From NCBI RefSeq assembly GCF_003966735.1, contig NZ_AP017378.1:124001-188000 (forward strand): a stretch of DNA of 64,000 nucleotides, given 5' to 3'. Of this stretch, positions 1-7,555 are shown in pieces. The stretch is from Desulfovibrio ferrophilus. Its GTDB lineage: Bacteria > Desulfobacterota > Desulfovibrionia > Desulfovibrionales > Desulfovibrionaceae. Position 1 is the first letter of the stretch; each line of letters opens with the position of its first letter. Under the pieces are notes generated by a model. It ran no database searches. It was given only the letters and a program-made list of their open reading frames with translations, and was not told the origin of the DNA. The position numbers were made by a program, and so were the translations under genes.

Positions 1-3
1 CTG

Positions 4-285
4 TTGCACGAACAGAATGACCCCGCAGCCTCTGAATACAATATGCGTCGCAAGACTGAATTGTTGAGCGAATTGCCCGAAGTCGTCGAGTCATTGACGG
101 ACGACCTGGACGAAGAAATGCGAAATGCGGTGGAAGATGGGGTGGATGGTTTTGCCCAGCGAGCCATGATGGCGCTGGGGCAGGGCAGCGTGTTCTGGAT
201 GCGCAATCTGCTCTATCCTGATGATTATGAGCAGGGCCAACCCAATGACCTGGAACGATTCATCGCCGGTTTGGCCGGGCGCTGA
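4..285 (+). CDS. hypothetical protein, possibly 5'-truncated by the window edge
   Basis: Acidic protein of 93 residues if it begins at the TTG at position 4. The frame is open to the first base of the window, so the true start may lie upstream. It has no signal peptide and no clear membrane segment; residues 19-50 are rich in Glu and Asp. I do not recognise the family. It sits 31 bases upstream of another small unknown gene on the same strand and is probably co-transcribed with it. Confidence 0.55.
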   Translation: MHEQNDPAASEYNMRRKTELLSELPEVVESLTDDLDEEMRNAVEDGVDGFAQRAMMALGQGSVFWMRNLLYPDDYEQGQPNDLERFIAGLAGR

Positions 286-316
286 TGACAGGTAATCATC
301 TTTGAGGAGAGCGCAG

Positions 317-616
317 ATGAACGAGATCAAGGTCAAGACCTGTCTGGACGGCATCTTCGGTTGTGGAGATGAAATCAAGTATGAGGACGAAGCCAAGGGC
401 TATTCAGTTCTGTTTTTGAATGAGCATGACAAGTTTGTGGTTCGTCTTGAACGCCGGACCAGCGAGACCGTGCCCGTTGAGAAGTGTACGGACCATGAAT
501 GCAAGGACTATGGCGAGGTCGTCGCCAAGCTGACGGATATCGTCTCCATCTATCACGATGAGAGCGACGCGCCCCGAGTTATTGAGACGATACTTTCCGG
601 CGCTTTACCCAAGTAA
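317..616 (+). CDS. hypothetical protein, 99 aa
   Basis: Small soluble protein starting at the ATG preceded by GAGGAG at 304-309. The frame is open slightly further upstream (302), but that start has no ribosome binding site. It contains four Cys residues (CLDGIFGC near the N-terminus and KCTDHEC in the middle), which could bind metal or form a redox pair, but no known motif is complete. Same strand as the preceding unknown gene. Function unknown. Confidence 0.65.
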   Translation: MNEIKVKTCLDGIFGCGDEIKYEDEAKGYSVLFLNEHDKFVVRLERRTSETVPVEKCTDHECKDYGEVVAKLTDIVSIYHDESDAPRVIETILSGALPK

Positions 617-621
617 GGGCT

Positions 622-746
622 AAGGCTGCTGAAAAGCATGCGTCTGCGGCGTTGCTGCACAAGAGATCGGGCTCTCGCGTATGTCTAATACGCGTCGAGC
701 CCGTTTCTTGTCTGCGCCTGGCATGCACACGCTTTTGAGCAGCCTT
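622..746 (+). repeat. 125-bp imperfect palindrome, non-coding repeat-like element
   Basis: The ends AAGGCTGCTGAAAAGC (622-637) and GCTTTTGAGCAGCCTT (731-746) are inverted copies with one mismatch. Pairing continues inward with interruptions to a central hairpin with CGCGTAT and ATACGCG arms. Palindromes with AAGGCTGCT ends are, from memory, found scattered between genes in Desulfovibrio and some other proteobacteria. It carries no transposase, so it is a REP- or MITE-like element or a strong transcript-end structure. Confidence 0.7.
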
Positions 747-864
747 GGGGGAAGAGTAGTAGATTGGTGTCTATACTTGTGGCGGCGAATTGATCATCTA
801 GTGCGTATAGCGAGATTTATTAACAGGTGTTCCTGTGCTACCCATTCCCAAAAAGGAGAGAGCT

Positions 865-1206
865 ATGGAAAGTGGATGGTTTGTCATAATCGGTGCGGTG
901 ATCGGTGCACTTCCAGCGTTTGTCATATCTAAGATGAACAACAATGCGCATGACAAGCGACAACTTCGGCAGCTCGCTCTCGAAATGGCAATTAATGAAC
1001 GCAATGCGGTTATTGACGTCGCGAAGGCAAAGGGGAGGCATGCTGGAATTCCGCCCCAAAGTGCATTTTTACCAGTAGCATATGCATCGGTTCAGGCTTT
1101 TTTGTCTGGTGATGTCAATTCCATCGATTTTGAAAAAACGTTTGCTGAGATTAATAAGTTGGCTTCTGAGAGTCAGACATATGCTGAGAAATTTTTTATT
1201 AAATAG
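865..1206 (+). CDS. small membrane-anchored hypothetical protein
   Basis: A 113-residue protein starting at the ATG preceded by AAAGGAGAG at 852-860. Residues 4-22 form one hydrophobic segment (WFVIIGAVIGALPAFVI), followed by a basic, helical soluble domain. The likely topology is a single N-terminal anchor with a cytoplasmic domain. I do not recognise the family. It stands alone between the palindromic repeat and the convergent sigma-54 regulator gene. The region is more AT-rich than its neighbours, which could point to horizontal origin. Confidence 0.6.
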   Translation: MESGWFVIIGAVIGALPAFVISKMNNNAHDKRQLRQLALEMAINERNAVIDVAKAKGRHAGIPPQSAFLPVAYASVQAFLSGDVNSIDFEKTFAEINKLASESQTYAEKFFIK

Positions 1207-1231
1207 TTGCGCAATGTCGGCTCGGCGTTCC

Positions 1232-2662
1232 CTATCCCTCGATCACCTTCTTCAAATCCACCCCGTACTTCTTCATGCGGTTGGCTACGGTGCCGCGGTT
1301 GACACTGAGCAGTTTGGCCGCCTGGGATTGGTTGCCTCCGGTGGTTTTGAGGGCACCAATCAACGCCTCCTTTGGGTTTTTTGTGACATCAAAGATAGAA
1401 GTTTGTGTCTCACCGGTGTTGTTAAGGCTATTTTTTTCTCTCTCATGCGGTGCTTCGATGCCAATGGGGTCGCAGGCATTGGCTCCTTCCTGAACCTGAG
1501 GAGGCAGATGCTCGGGGATCAGGGGACCTTCGTCGGTAACGACACAGGCGTATTCCAGAGCGCTCCTGAGTTCGCGGACATTGCCTGGCCATGGATAGCG
1601 AGCGAGTAGGCGCATGGCTCCCGGAGTGGCGCTGCAGGTTGTTTTTCCTGATCGCTTGCTGATCTCGGACATGAAGTGTCGGGCGAGTAGGGGGATGTCT
1701 GCCGTACGCTCGCGCAGCGGGGGGATGTAAATGGGGATGACATTGATGCGGTAGAAGAAGTCCTCGCGGAATTTTCCCTGGCGCACGAGCTTGTTCAGAT
1801 CACGGTTGGTGGCGGTAATGATGCGCGTATCCACCTCCACGGGTCTGTGATCGCCCACCCGTTCGATGATCTTGCTCTCCAGCACGCGTAATAATTTGAC
1901 CTGCGTGTTCAGGGGCACATCGCCAATTTCGTCCAGAAAGATATCGCCCTGATGCGCAGCTTCGAATCGTCCCTGGCGATGACGAATTGCCCCTGTGAAT
2001 GCACCTTTGACGTGACCAAAAAGTTCGCTCTCCAGCAGGGATTCGTTGAGGGCTGCGCAGTTGAACTGCACGAAAGGCTGATTGGCTCGAGGACCCATGG
2101 TATGGATGGCGTGAGCAGCCAGCTCCTTGCCTGTTCCTGACTCGCCGTAGATGATGACGGGAGCATCAGATTGAGCCGCACGTTCCAAGATGGAAAACAG
2201 GCGGCGCATGGAGGTCGAGTTGCCCACCATGCCGTGAAAACCATTGCCGAACAGGCGTGAGAGTTCCTCGATCCTGCGGTCACGTTCTGTGATGGCGCTG
2301 ATGTCCGTCAGGGTTTCCACGCTGGCCAGAGCCTCGCCATTCTCGGTCAACAGCGTAGCGTTCTTGATGACCTCCACCGTGGTGCCATCCTTGCGAATGA
2401 TCCGGCAGTGCTGACGGGACTCCTTCTTGGTATCGAACAGCCGGCACCAATGGTCACGCCCTTCCTTGATGGAGAGTTTGCAGGCGTCACATTTCAGAGC
2501 CGTGCAGGGCTTTCCCAGCAACTCCTTGCGACTGAATCCCGTGAGTTTTTCCAGGGCTTCGTTGACCATGGATATCTTGCCATCGCGCCCGACGATGAGC
2601 AGGCCTTCGCTCATGGTCTCGATGATGCCTTCCAGATAGTTCTTCACCGCATTCTGCTTCAT
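1232..2662 (-). CDS. sigma-54-dependent transcriptional activator with Cys-rich PAS domain
   Basis: A 476-residue enhancer-binding protein. An N-terminal PAS domain (about 5-115) is followed by an AAA+ domain with Walker A GESGTGKE (173-180), the sigma-54 contact loop GAFTGA (220-225) and Walker B IFLDEIG (241-247). A Fis-type helix-turn-helix lies at about 430-470. There is no receiver domain, so the signal is probably sensed directly by the PAS domain. That domain carries five Cys (53, 58, 61, 73, 86), including CDAC, suggesting a redox or metal centre (inference). It is transcribed divergently from the ferredoxin-cytochrome locus at 2902-7343 and is its likely activator; a -24/-12-like element lies in the shared intergenic region. 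Confidence 0.92.
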   Translation of the reverse strand: MKQNAVKNYLEGIIETMSEGLLIVGRDGKISMVNEALEKLTGFSRKELLGKPCTALKCDACKLSIKEGRDHWCRLFDTKKESRQHCRIIRKDGTTVEVIKNATLLTENGEALASVETLTDISAITERDRRIEELSRLFGNGFHGMVGNSTSMRRLFSILERAAQSDAPVIIYGESGTGKELAAHAIHTMGPRANQPFVQFNCAALNESLLESELFGHVKGAFTGAIRHRQGRFEAAHQGDIFLDEIGDVPLNTQVKLLRVLESKIIERVGDHRPVEVDTRIITATNRDLNKLVRQGKFREDFFYRINVIPIYIPPLRERTADIPLLARHFMSEISKRSGKTTCSATPGAMRLLARYPWPGNVRELRSALEYACVVTDEGPLIPEHLPPQVQEGANACDPIGIEAPHEREKNSLNNTGETQTSIFDVTKNPKEALIGALKTTGGNQSQAAKLLSVNRGTVANRMKKYGVDLKKVIEG

Positions 2663-2815
2663 TGGTTCCTCATCAGTTATTCAGCAGTTGCTTAATCATG
2701 TGTTTAAATACTGCTTAAGTTATGTCTTGGCAAGGTTGTGGCGCTGGTGAGGACAGGATTCGGGAAGCCATGCCCGGTGGGGGCTTTGCTGATAATCCCT
2801 GGTGTGCAACGGAAA

Positions 2816-2831
2816 CGGCACGACATCTGCT
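2816..2831 (+). promoter_or_regulatory. candidate sigma-54 (-24/-12) promoter for the ferredoxin gene
   Basis: CGGCACGACATCTGCT has GG and GC at the required 10-base separation and resembles TGGCACG-N4-TTGCW with two mismatches. It would start transcription near 2842, about 60 bases before the ATG at 2902. Two weaker alternatives (GG at 2729 and at 2776) also fit the spacing. The divergent sigma-54 activator gene supports a promoter of this type here. Confidence 0.45.
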
Positions 2832-2901
2832 AAGATTCCCAGTGGATTGAATCGCCCAAGCGAGCGATGAGTCATCATTTACGACAAGCGAGATTTTTTG
2901 A

Positions 2902-3903
2902 ATGAATAGAAGAACGTTTCTCAAGGCCCTGGGGGTGGGAGGAGCTACTGTGGCTGCCGCTCCCGCCGGGGCCGTTGCTTCTGCCACCGGCGTTGCGACC
3001 GCGACGGGTGAGGCAGAGGTGCCTTCCAACAAGGGTGAAGATCTGGCGACTATGCTGGATTTGTCCAAGTGCATTGGTTGCGGAGCATGTGTTGAGGCCT
3101 GTGCCGAATCCAATGGCCACAAGAAACCCGAGCCTGGCAATGACATTCCCGTTCCCATGCCGACCTCGCGAGCCAAGGCCGAAGACTGGTCGAGGCGGCG
3201 TGATGTCGATGACCGTTTGACTCCCTATAACTGGCTGACCATTCAGACCGCAGAGGTGGAGAAGGATGGGCAGTCTCTGGAAGTGAATATCCCCCGACGC
3301 TGCATGCACTGTGTGAATCCACCCTGTGCGGATCTCTGTCCGTTTGGCGCCGCGTTGAAGCAGAATGACGGCATTGTCCGCATCAATGACGATATCTGTA
3401 TGGGTGGGGCAAAGTGCCGCAAGGTCTGCCCCTGGCATATCCCCCAGCGCCAATCCGGCGTGGGACTATATATGGATATTCTGCCTCGATTGGCGGGCAA
3501 CGGCGTGATGTACAAATGCGACCGTTGCTATGATCGTGTGGCGCAGGGCGAACAGCCCGCGTGTATCGAGGCCTGTCCCGAGGGTGTTCAGATCATCGGT
3601 CCGCGTTCCGAGATTATTGCAAAAGCCAAGGCCCTGGCCACCAAGACCGGTGGGTATCTGTATGGCCTTGAAGAGGGTGGAGGCACCAATACAATATATG
3701 TATCGCCTGTTCCTTTTGATGATTTGAACAAGTCTATCGCCAAGGGGCCGGGGCAGCCGCACCTGGGCCCTGCACAAGACGTCATGGCCAGGGATGAAAG
3801 CCTGGCGGCAGTGGTTGCAACGGCTCCGTTTGTCGGGCTGGCAGCGGGGGTGCTGACTTTTGTGCGCGGGATGCGAAACGGGGATGGCGATCATGAAAAA
3901 TAG
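2902..3903 (+). CDS. Tat-exported four-cluster ferredoxin with C-terminal anchor (HybA/DmsB-like)
   Basis: A 333-residue electron-transfer subunit. NRRTFLKAL at the N-terminus is a twin-arginine signal, so the folded protein acts in the periplasm. Four Cys groups follow: 57/60/63/67, 134/137/142/146, 166/172/176 and 206/209/221/225. The third group reads CMGGAKC, with Gly where the second Cys is expected, so that cluster may be [3Fe-4S] or non-canonically ligated. A hydrophobic segment at about 301-322 is a C-terminal membrane anchor, as in HybA. The gene overlaps the next one by 11 bases. It probably relays electrons between the membrane subunit and a periplasmic enzyme, plausibly the octaheme cytochrome downstream. 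Confidence 0.9.
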   Translation: MNRRTFLKALGVGGATVAAAPAGAVASATGVATATGEAEVPSNKGEDLATMLDLSKCIGCGACVEACAESNGHKKPEPGNDIPVPMPTSRAKAEDWSRRRDVDDRLTPYNWLTIQTAEVEKDGQSLEVNIPRRCMHCVNPPCADLCPFGAALKQNDGIVRINDDICMGGAKCRKVCPWHIPQRQSGVGLYMDILPRLAGNGVMYKCDRCYDRVAQGEQPACIEACPEGVQIIGPRSEIIAKAKALATKTGGYLYGLEEGGGTNTIYVSPVPFDDLNKSIAKGPGQPHLGPAQDVMARDESLAAVVATAPFVGLAAGVLTFVRGMRNGDGDHEK

Positions 3904-4339
3904 TCTGTGGATGCCCAGAATTTGGATGGTCACAGTGCTCTTGCTGACCGTCACCGGTTTTGCGCAGATGCCGTTGTTTACCCGTTATTACATGACCAGC
4001 GTCCCCGGCTTCTCCTGGTTGGGCAACTTTGGGTTGACTCATTCGCTCCATTATATCGTTGCGGCTGTATTTTTGGCCCAAGTGTGCTATTGGGTTGGCA
4101 ATACCGTTTTTGCAAGGGGCTGGGTTCTGACCCCGACGGGCCGTTGGCGGGTGCTGGCGGTAGTCCTGCTGGTCGTGACGGGTCTGGTCCGAATGGCTAA
4201 GAATGATTCCGGGCTTTGGTTCAGTCCTTCAGTGGTCATGGCCGTGGACTGGACGCATCTCGCCGCGACCATGGCCTTCGGGGGCTTGGCCCTGATTGCC
4301 CGCAGGCTTTCTCAACCGTACCTCGCTAAAAAACAGTGA
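3893..4339 (+). CDS. four-helix membrane protein, possible haem b subunit
   Basis: A 148-residue integral membrane protein with four predicted helices (about 8-28, 45-66, 82-100 and 116-138). His residues in LTHSLHY and VDWTHLAAT sit at the membrane face of helices and could ligate haem b, as in small cytochrome b subunits. The start at 3893 overlaps the end of the ferredoxin gene, so translation is coupled. It probably anchors the ferredoxin and exchanges electrons with the quinone pool (inference from context). No exact family recognised. Confidence 0.72.
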   Translation: MKNSLWMPRIWMVTVLLLTVTGFAQMPLFTRYYMTSVPGFSWLGNFGLTHSLHYIVAAVFLAQVCYWVGNTVFARGWVLTPTGRWRVLAVVLLVVTGLVRMAKNDSGLWFSPSVVMAVDWTHLAATMAFGGLALIARRLSQPYLAKKQ

Positions 4340-4433
4340 AGAATGAACTGATTAGGAAAGGTAGATGTCTAGTCCCGTGGTATAGATGAATTTAATCTCC
4401 TACATTTTATCAGGGAAAAGTATTGGAAAATGA

Positions 4434-4504
4434 CCGGCATGGGTGTAACGTGTGCGCCAAACCACGAAAAACAGGCGTAACCCATTGGAATAACTCCATG
4501 CCGG
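4434..4504 (+). promoter_or_regulatory. structured leader upstream of the Rrf2 gene
   Basis: Perfect 9-base inverted arms CCGGCATGG (4434-4442) and CCATGCCGG (4496-4504) enclose about 53 bases. Inside, ATGGGT and ACCCAT, and GCGCC and GGCG, can form inner helices. The right arm abuts the ribosome binding site GGGAGGT used by the ATG at 4515, so folding could control translation. It matches no riboswitch class I know; an Rrf2 autoregulatory operator region is the simpler alternative. Confidence 0.4.
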
Positions 4505-4514
4505 GAGGTAAAGG

Positions 4515-4928
4515 ATGAAGCTGTCGACTCGTAGCCGTTACGGAACCAGAATGCTGTTGGACATCGCGGAGAACTCAAACGGAAAGCCCGTGTCCGTGAG
4601 TGATATTTCCAAGAGGCTTGGTGTCTCTGTGAAATATCTTGAACAGCTGATTCGCCCACTCAAGCGCGGTGGATACCTGGACAGCGTGCGCGGCCCCAAA
4701 GGCGGGCACGTTTTGACCAAGTCTCCAAGCGAAATCACCGTGGGTGAAGTGGTTCGACTGCTGGAAGGTGGGATCAATCTGACGGACTGTGTGGGTGACA
4801 GGGAGCACTGCTCAAGATCGCCGCAATGCAACGTCCGAAATGTCTGGGTCGAGGCCACTAAGGCCATGAACGACATTCTGGATTCCATCACGATCTCGCA
4901 GATCAACTACGAGAACTGCGGCTCCTAG
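4515..4928 (+). CDS. Rrf2 family transcriptional regulator, probable Fe-S sensor
   Basis: A 137-residue winged-helix regulator with the typical Rrf2 opening MKLSTRSRYG and the recognition-helix and wing region around SVKYLEQLIRPLKRGG and VRGPKGG. Cys 92, 99 and 105 are spaced like the [2Fe-2S] ligands of IscR, RsrR and NsrR, so it probably senses redox state, NO or Fe-S status. It lies between the ferredoxin/membrane pair and the octaheme cytochrome gene, which it is likely to control. A good Shine-Dalgarno sequence (GGGAGGT) fixes the start. Confidence 0.92.
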   Translation: MKLSTRSRYGTRMLLDIAENSNGKPVSVSDISKRLGVSVKYLEQLIRPLKRGGYLDSVRGPKGGHVLTKSPSEITVGEVVRLLEGGINLTDCVGDREHCSRSPQCNVRNVWVEATKAMNDILDSITISQINYENCGS

Positions 4929-4946
4929 CGGGGGTATACACCCCCG
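4929..4946 (+). promoter_or_regulatory. G/C hairpin between rrf2 and the octaheme gene
   Basis: CGGGGG and CCCCCG arms are separated by TATACA directly after the rrf2 stop codon. There is no T-tract, so it is more likely an operator palindrome, mRNA stabiliser or partial attenuator than a simple terminator. It lies 67 bases before the octaheme start. Confidence 0.4.
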
Positions 4947-5012
4947 TTGTAACCGTTTGCGGCGTCCCGTATCGAGGCGCCGCAGAGACCGGGAACACCT
5001 GGGGGTGTCTGT

Positions 5013-6680
5013 ATGACCGTATGCCTGTCTTTGGCTCGCGCCGCGCTTCTGGCGGTGTTTAGTGTAGCTCTTTCCCTGACGCTTGTGTCGGCGTCCGTCG
5101 CTGCTGTGGATACGTCCACTCCAGCGGGTGACAACGGCGCAGCCCCTGGCCGCAAGCTGGCGCGCCAGGCCGTGAAGGACAAGCAGCTCTGGATTACCTC
5201 GGACCATTCCAAGCACGAGGTCCTGCAACAGGACTTCAAGACTCCCGAGGATCTCACCAAGGCCTGCTTGACCTGTCACACCGAGGCAGCCACCCAGTTC
5301 CACAAGACCATTCACTGGACGTGGCTTGACCCCAATCTCCCCAAGGAAGAGCAGGTCGGCAAGGGTGGCCTTGTCATCAACAACTTTTGAATGAACGTTC
5401 AAAGCAACGAGGCTCGTTGCACAAGTTGTCATGCCGGTTACGGCTGGAAGGACAAGAATTTCGATTTCACGGACCAGAGCAAGGTGGACTGTCTGGTTTG
5501 TCATGATCAGTCCGGAACCTACAAAAAGTTCCCGACCATGGCTGGATATCCGGTCAAGGAGCCCAAGAAGTTCGGAGGCAAGAAGCAGTTCTATCCTCCG
5601 GATTACAAGACCATCGTGGCCAGTATCGGTCGCCCTTCACGCTCCAATTGCGGCTCCTGCCATTTCAATGGCGGTGGTGGCGATGGCGTGAAGCATGGCG
5701 ACCTGGATTCCTCCCTGCTCAAGCCTTCCAAGAATCTGGATGTGCATATGGGGGTTGATGGTCAGAACTTTGGTTGTACCCGCTGCCACACCACCTCCGT
5801 CCACAATATCGCTGGCCGAATCTATTCCCATCCTGCTGCCGAGGAGCGCAAGAGCCTGCTCGAGGATGATCTGGCCACCAAGATCACCTGCGAGTCCTGC
5901 CATAGCGCCACCCCGCACAAGGCTGGGCACAAGGCCAATGACCATACGGACAAGGTTGCCTGTCAGGCCTGTCATATCCCCGAGTTTGCCCGTGAAAAGC
6001 CGACCAAGATGGAATGGGACTGGTCCACTGCCGGAAAGAAGAAGGACGGTAAGCCATATACGGAGAAGGGCCCACTGGGTAAGGACTCCTACAATTCCAA
6101 GAAGGGTTCCTTCCGTTGGGAAATGAACGTTGTTCCTGAATACTTCTGGTTCAATGGCACCATCGAGAGTGTGCGCGCCACCGATAAGGTTGATGATTCC
6201 GGAGTAGTCAAGCTCTCCTGGCCCGTGGGGGGCATGAACGATCCCAAGTCGCGTATCATGCCTTTCAAGGTGCATCGCGGGAAGACGCCTTATGATCCGG
6301 TGAACAAGAACATGGTGCTTCCGCATCTGTTCGGCAAGGATAAGGACGCCTACTGGAAGTCGTATGACTGGGGTCGTTCCATCAAGGCCGGTATGGACTA
6401 TGCCGGGTTGGAATACTCCGGTGAATATGCCTTTATCGAGACCGAGTGGGTCTTCCCCACGACGCATATGGTTGCGCCCAAGGACAATGTCGTGGCCTGC
6501 AACGAATGTCATTCCGACGCCAGTCGTCTGAACAATCTGGCGGGGTTCTACATGCCTGGCCGCGATACCCATGCGGGTCTTGATTCCATGGGTTGGCTGG
6601 TCGTGCTGGCCTCGTTCATTGGCGTGTTTATTCACGGCGGGATGCGCATGGCCGCGCGCAATCGCAGGAAGGAGGACTAG
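5013..6680 (+). CDS. octaheme c-type cytochrome (OTR family), putative selenoprotein with in-frame TGA
   Basis: Read through the TGA at 5388-5390, this encodes 555 residues: signal peptide (about 1-31), eight CxxCH haem motifs (CLTCH, CTSCH, CLVCH, CGSCH, CTRCH, CESCH, CQACH, CNECH) and a C-terminal membrane anchor (about 528-545). The sequence matches the octaheme tetrathionate reductase family end to end. The TGA is residue 126, after VINNF and 10 residues before the haem-2 motif. As I recall, homologues have Cys here, close to the catalytic haem. A SECIS-like hairpin follows at 5404-5420. Read as two genes, the second half would lack a signal peptide and ribosome binding site. Likely role: periplasmic reduction of a sulfur or nitrogen oxyanion with electrons from the adjacent cytochrome b. 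A nonsense mutation is the alternative. Confidence 0.88.
5404..5420 (+). promoter_or_regulatory. candidate bacterial SECIS hairpin
   Basis: GCAACGA (5404-5410) and TCGTTGC (5414-5420) form a perfect 7-bp stem with the loop GGC. The loop begins 20 bases after the TGA, and its first bases are G. Published bacterial SECIS descriptions ask for an apical loop about 16-37 bases after UGA, a short upper stem and a G among the first two loop bases; all three are met. ATGA just after the TGA can also pair with TCAT at 5429-5432 as a lower helix. Confidence 0.75.
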
Positions 6681-6683
6681 ATC

Positions 6684-7343
6684 ATGCCCATGAAAGAAGG
6701 AATGAAGAAGATCTACCTCTATACCCGGTTCGAGCGCTTCTGGCATTGGGCTCAGGGGGCATTGATCATCACTCTGGCCCTGACGGGGTTCGAGATTCAT
6801 GGAACCATCGATCTCTTCGGGTTCGAGCGGGCCGTGGCTGTCCATGACTTCTGTGCCTGGAGTTGGCTGGGGCTGTATGTGTTCATCGTGTTCTGGCTGC
6901 TGACCACCGGTGAGTGGAAACAGTATGTGCCGACCATGGAGAAGATCTATGACGTGGCCATGTATTACGCCAGCGGCATCTTCCGGGGCGAGCCGCATCC
7001 TGTGCCCAAGACGGTGCGGCGCAAGCATAATCCTTTGCAGCGCCTGACCTATGTGTCCATCTCTACGGTACTGATTCCGTTCCAGATCGGCACGGGGCTC
7101 TTGTATCTGTTCTACAACCAGTGGGCTGATCTGGGCATTGCCAACTCCATGTCTCTGGATATGGTGGCCCTGTTGCACATGATTGGCGCTTTCGGCTTTT
7201 TGGCTTTTCTGGTGGTGCATGTTTACATGACAACCACCGGGCACGCCGTGTCCGCACACATCATTGCGATGTTTACGGGTTGGGAAGAAGTCGAGGATGT
7301 GGATTCGGTTCAGGATTGGGAGAAGAAATCTGAACGTATTTGA
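6684..7343 (+). CDS. cytochrome b, membrane quinol-oxidising partner
   Basis: A 219-residue integral membrane protein starting three bases after the octaheme stop codon. RFWHWAQGALIITLALTGFE at the N-terminus is the first haem-ligand helix of the Ni-hydrogenase/thiosulfate-reductase cytochrome b family. Further His residues lie in VHDFCAWSW, VALLHMIG and VVHVYMTTTGH. Four helices are predicted. It probably takes electrons from menaquinol and hands them to the octaheme cytochrome, completing a quinol-dependent periplasmic reductase. A terminator follows, so it is the last gene of this unit. Confidence 0.88.
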   Translation: MPMKEGMKKIYLYTRFERFWHWAQGALIITLALTGFEIHGTIDLFGFERAVAVHDFCAWSWLGLYVFIVFWLLTTGEWKQYVPTMEKIYDVAMYYASGIFRGEPHPVPKTVRRKHNPLQRLTYVSISTVLIPFQIGTGLLYLFYNQWADLGIANSMSLDMVALLHMIGAFGFLAFLVVHVYMTTTGHAVSAHIIAMFTGWEEVEDVDSVQDWEKKSERI

Positions 7344-7371
7344 TTGAAATTATAACTATTGTAGATAATTG

Positions 7372-7406
7372 GAGGCCCTGTGGTGAGAATCTCGGGGCCT
7401 CTTTGT
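7372..7406 (+). terminator. Rho-independent terminator of the cytochrome operon
   Basis: GAGGCCC and GGGCCTC form a 7-bp stem followed by TTTGTTGTTTT, 29 bases after the cytochrome b stop codon. Confidence 0.75.
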
Positions 7407-7555
7407 TGTTTTGGTGTTGCGTGTATCAACCATTGATGAATCAATTATATAAAAGCTTGTTGCCTTGCCTGTAGCAGTATATGCAACCCGATTGAATTCA
7501 CTCTGTATTTGTTCGGAGAGCTGATATATCACAGGAAATGAAGGGATTGGATTGA

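Noticed and set aside
5013-6680. Reading the octaheme gene as two separate genes or as a pseudogene
   Set aside because: Both halves are in the same frame with no other lesion, the second half has no ribosome binding site or signal peptide, haem spacing is conserved, and a SECIS-like hairpin follows the TGA. A nonsense mutation remains possible but explains less.
5637-7259. 540-codon open frame on the minus strand
   Set aside because: Antisense to the octaheme and cytochrome b genes; His/Gly/Gln-rich composition without family resemblance. It is a by-product of GC-rich codon use in the real genes.
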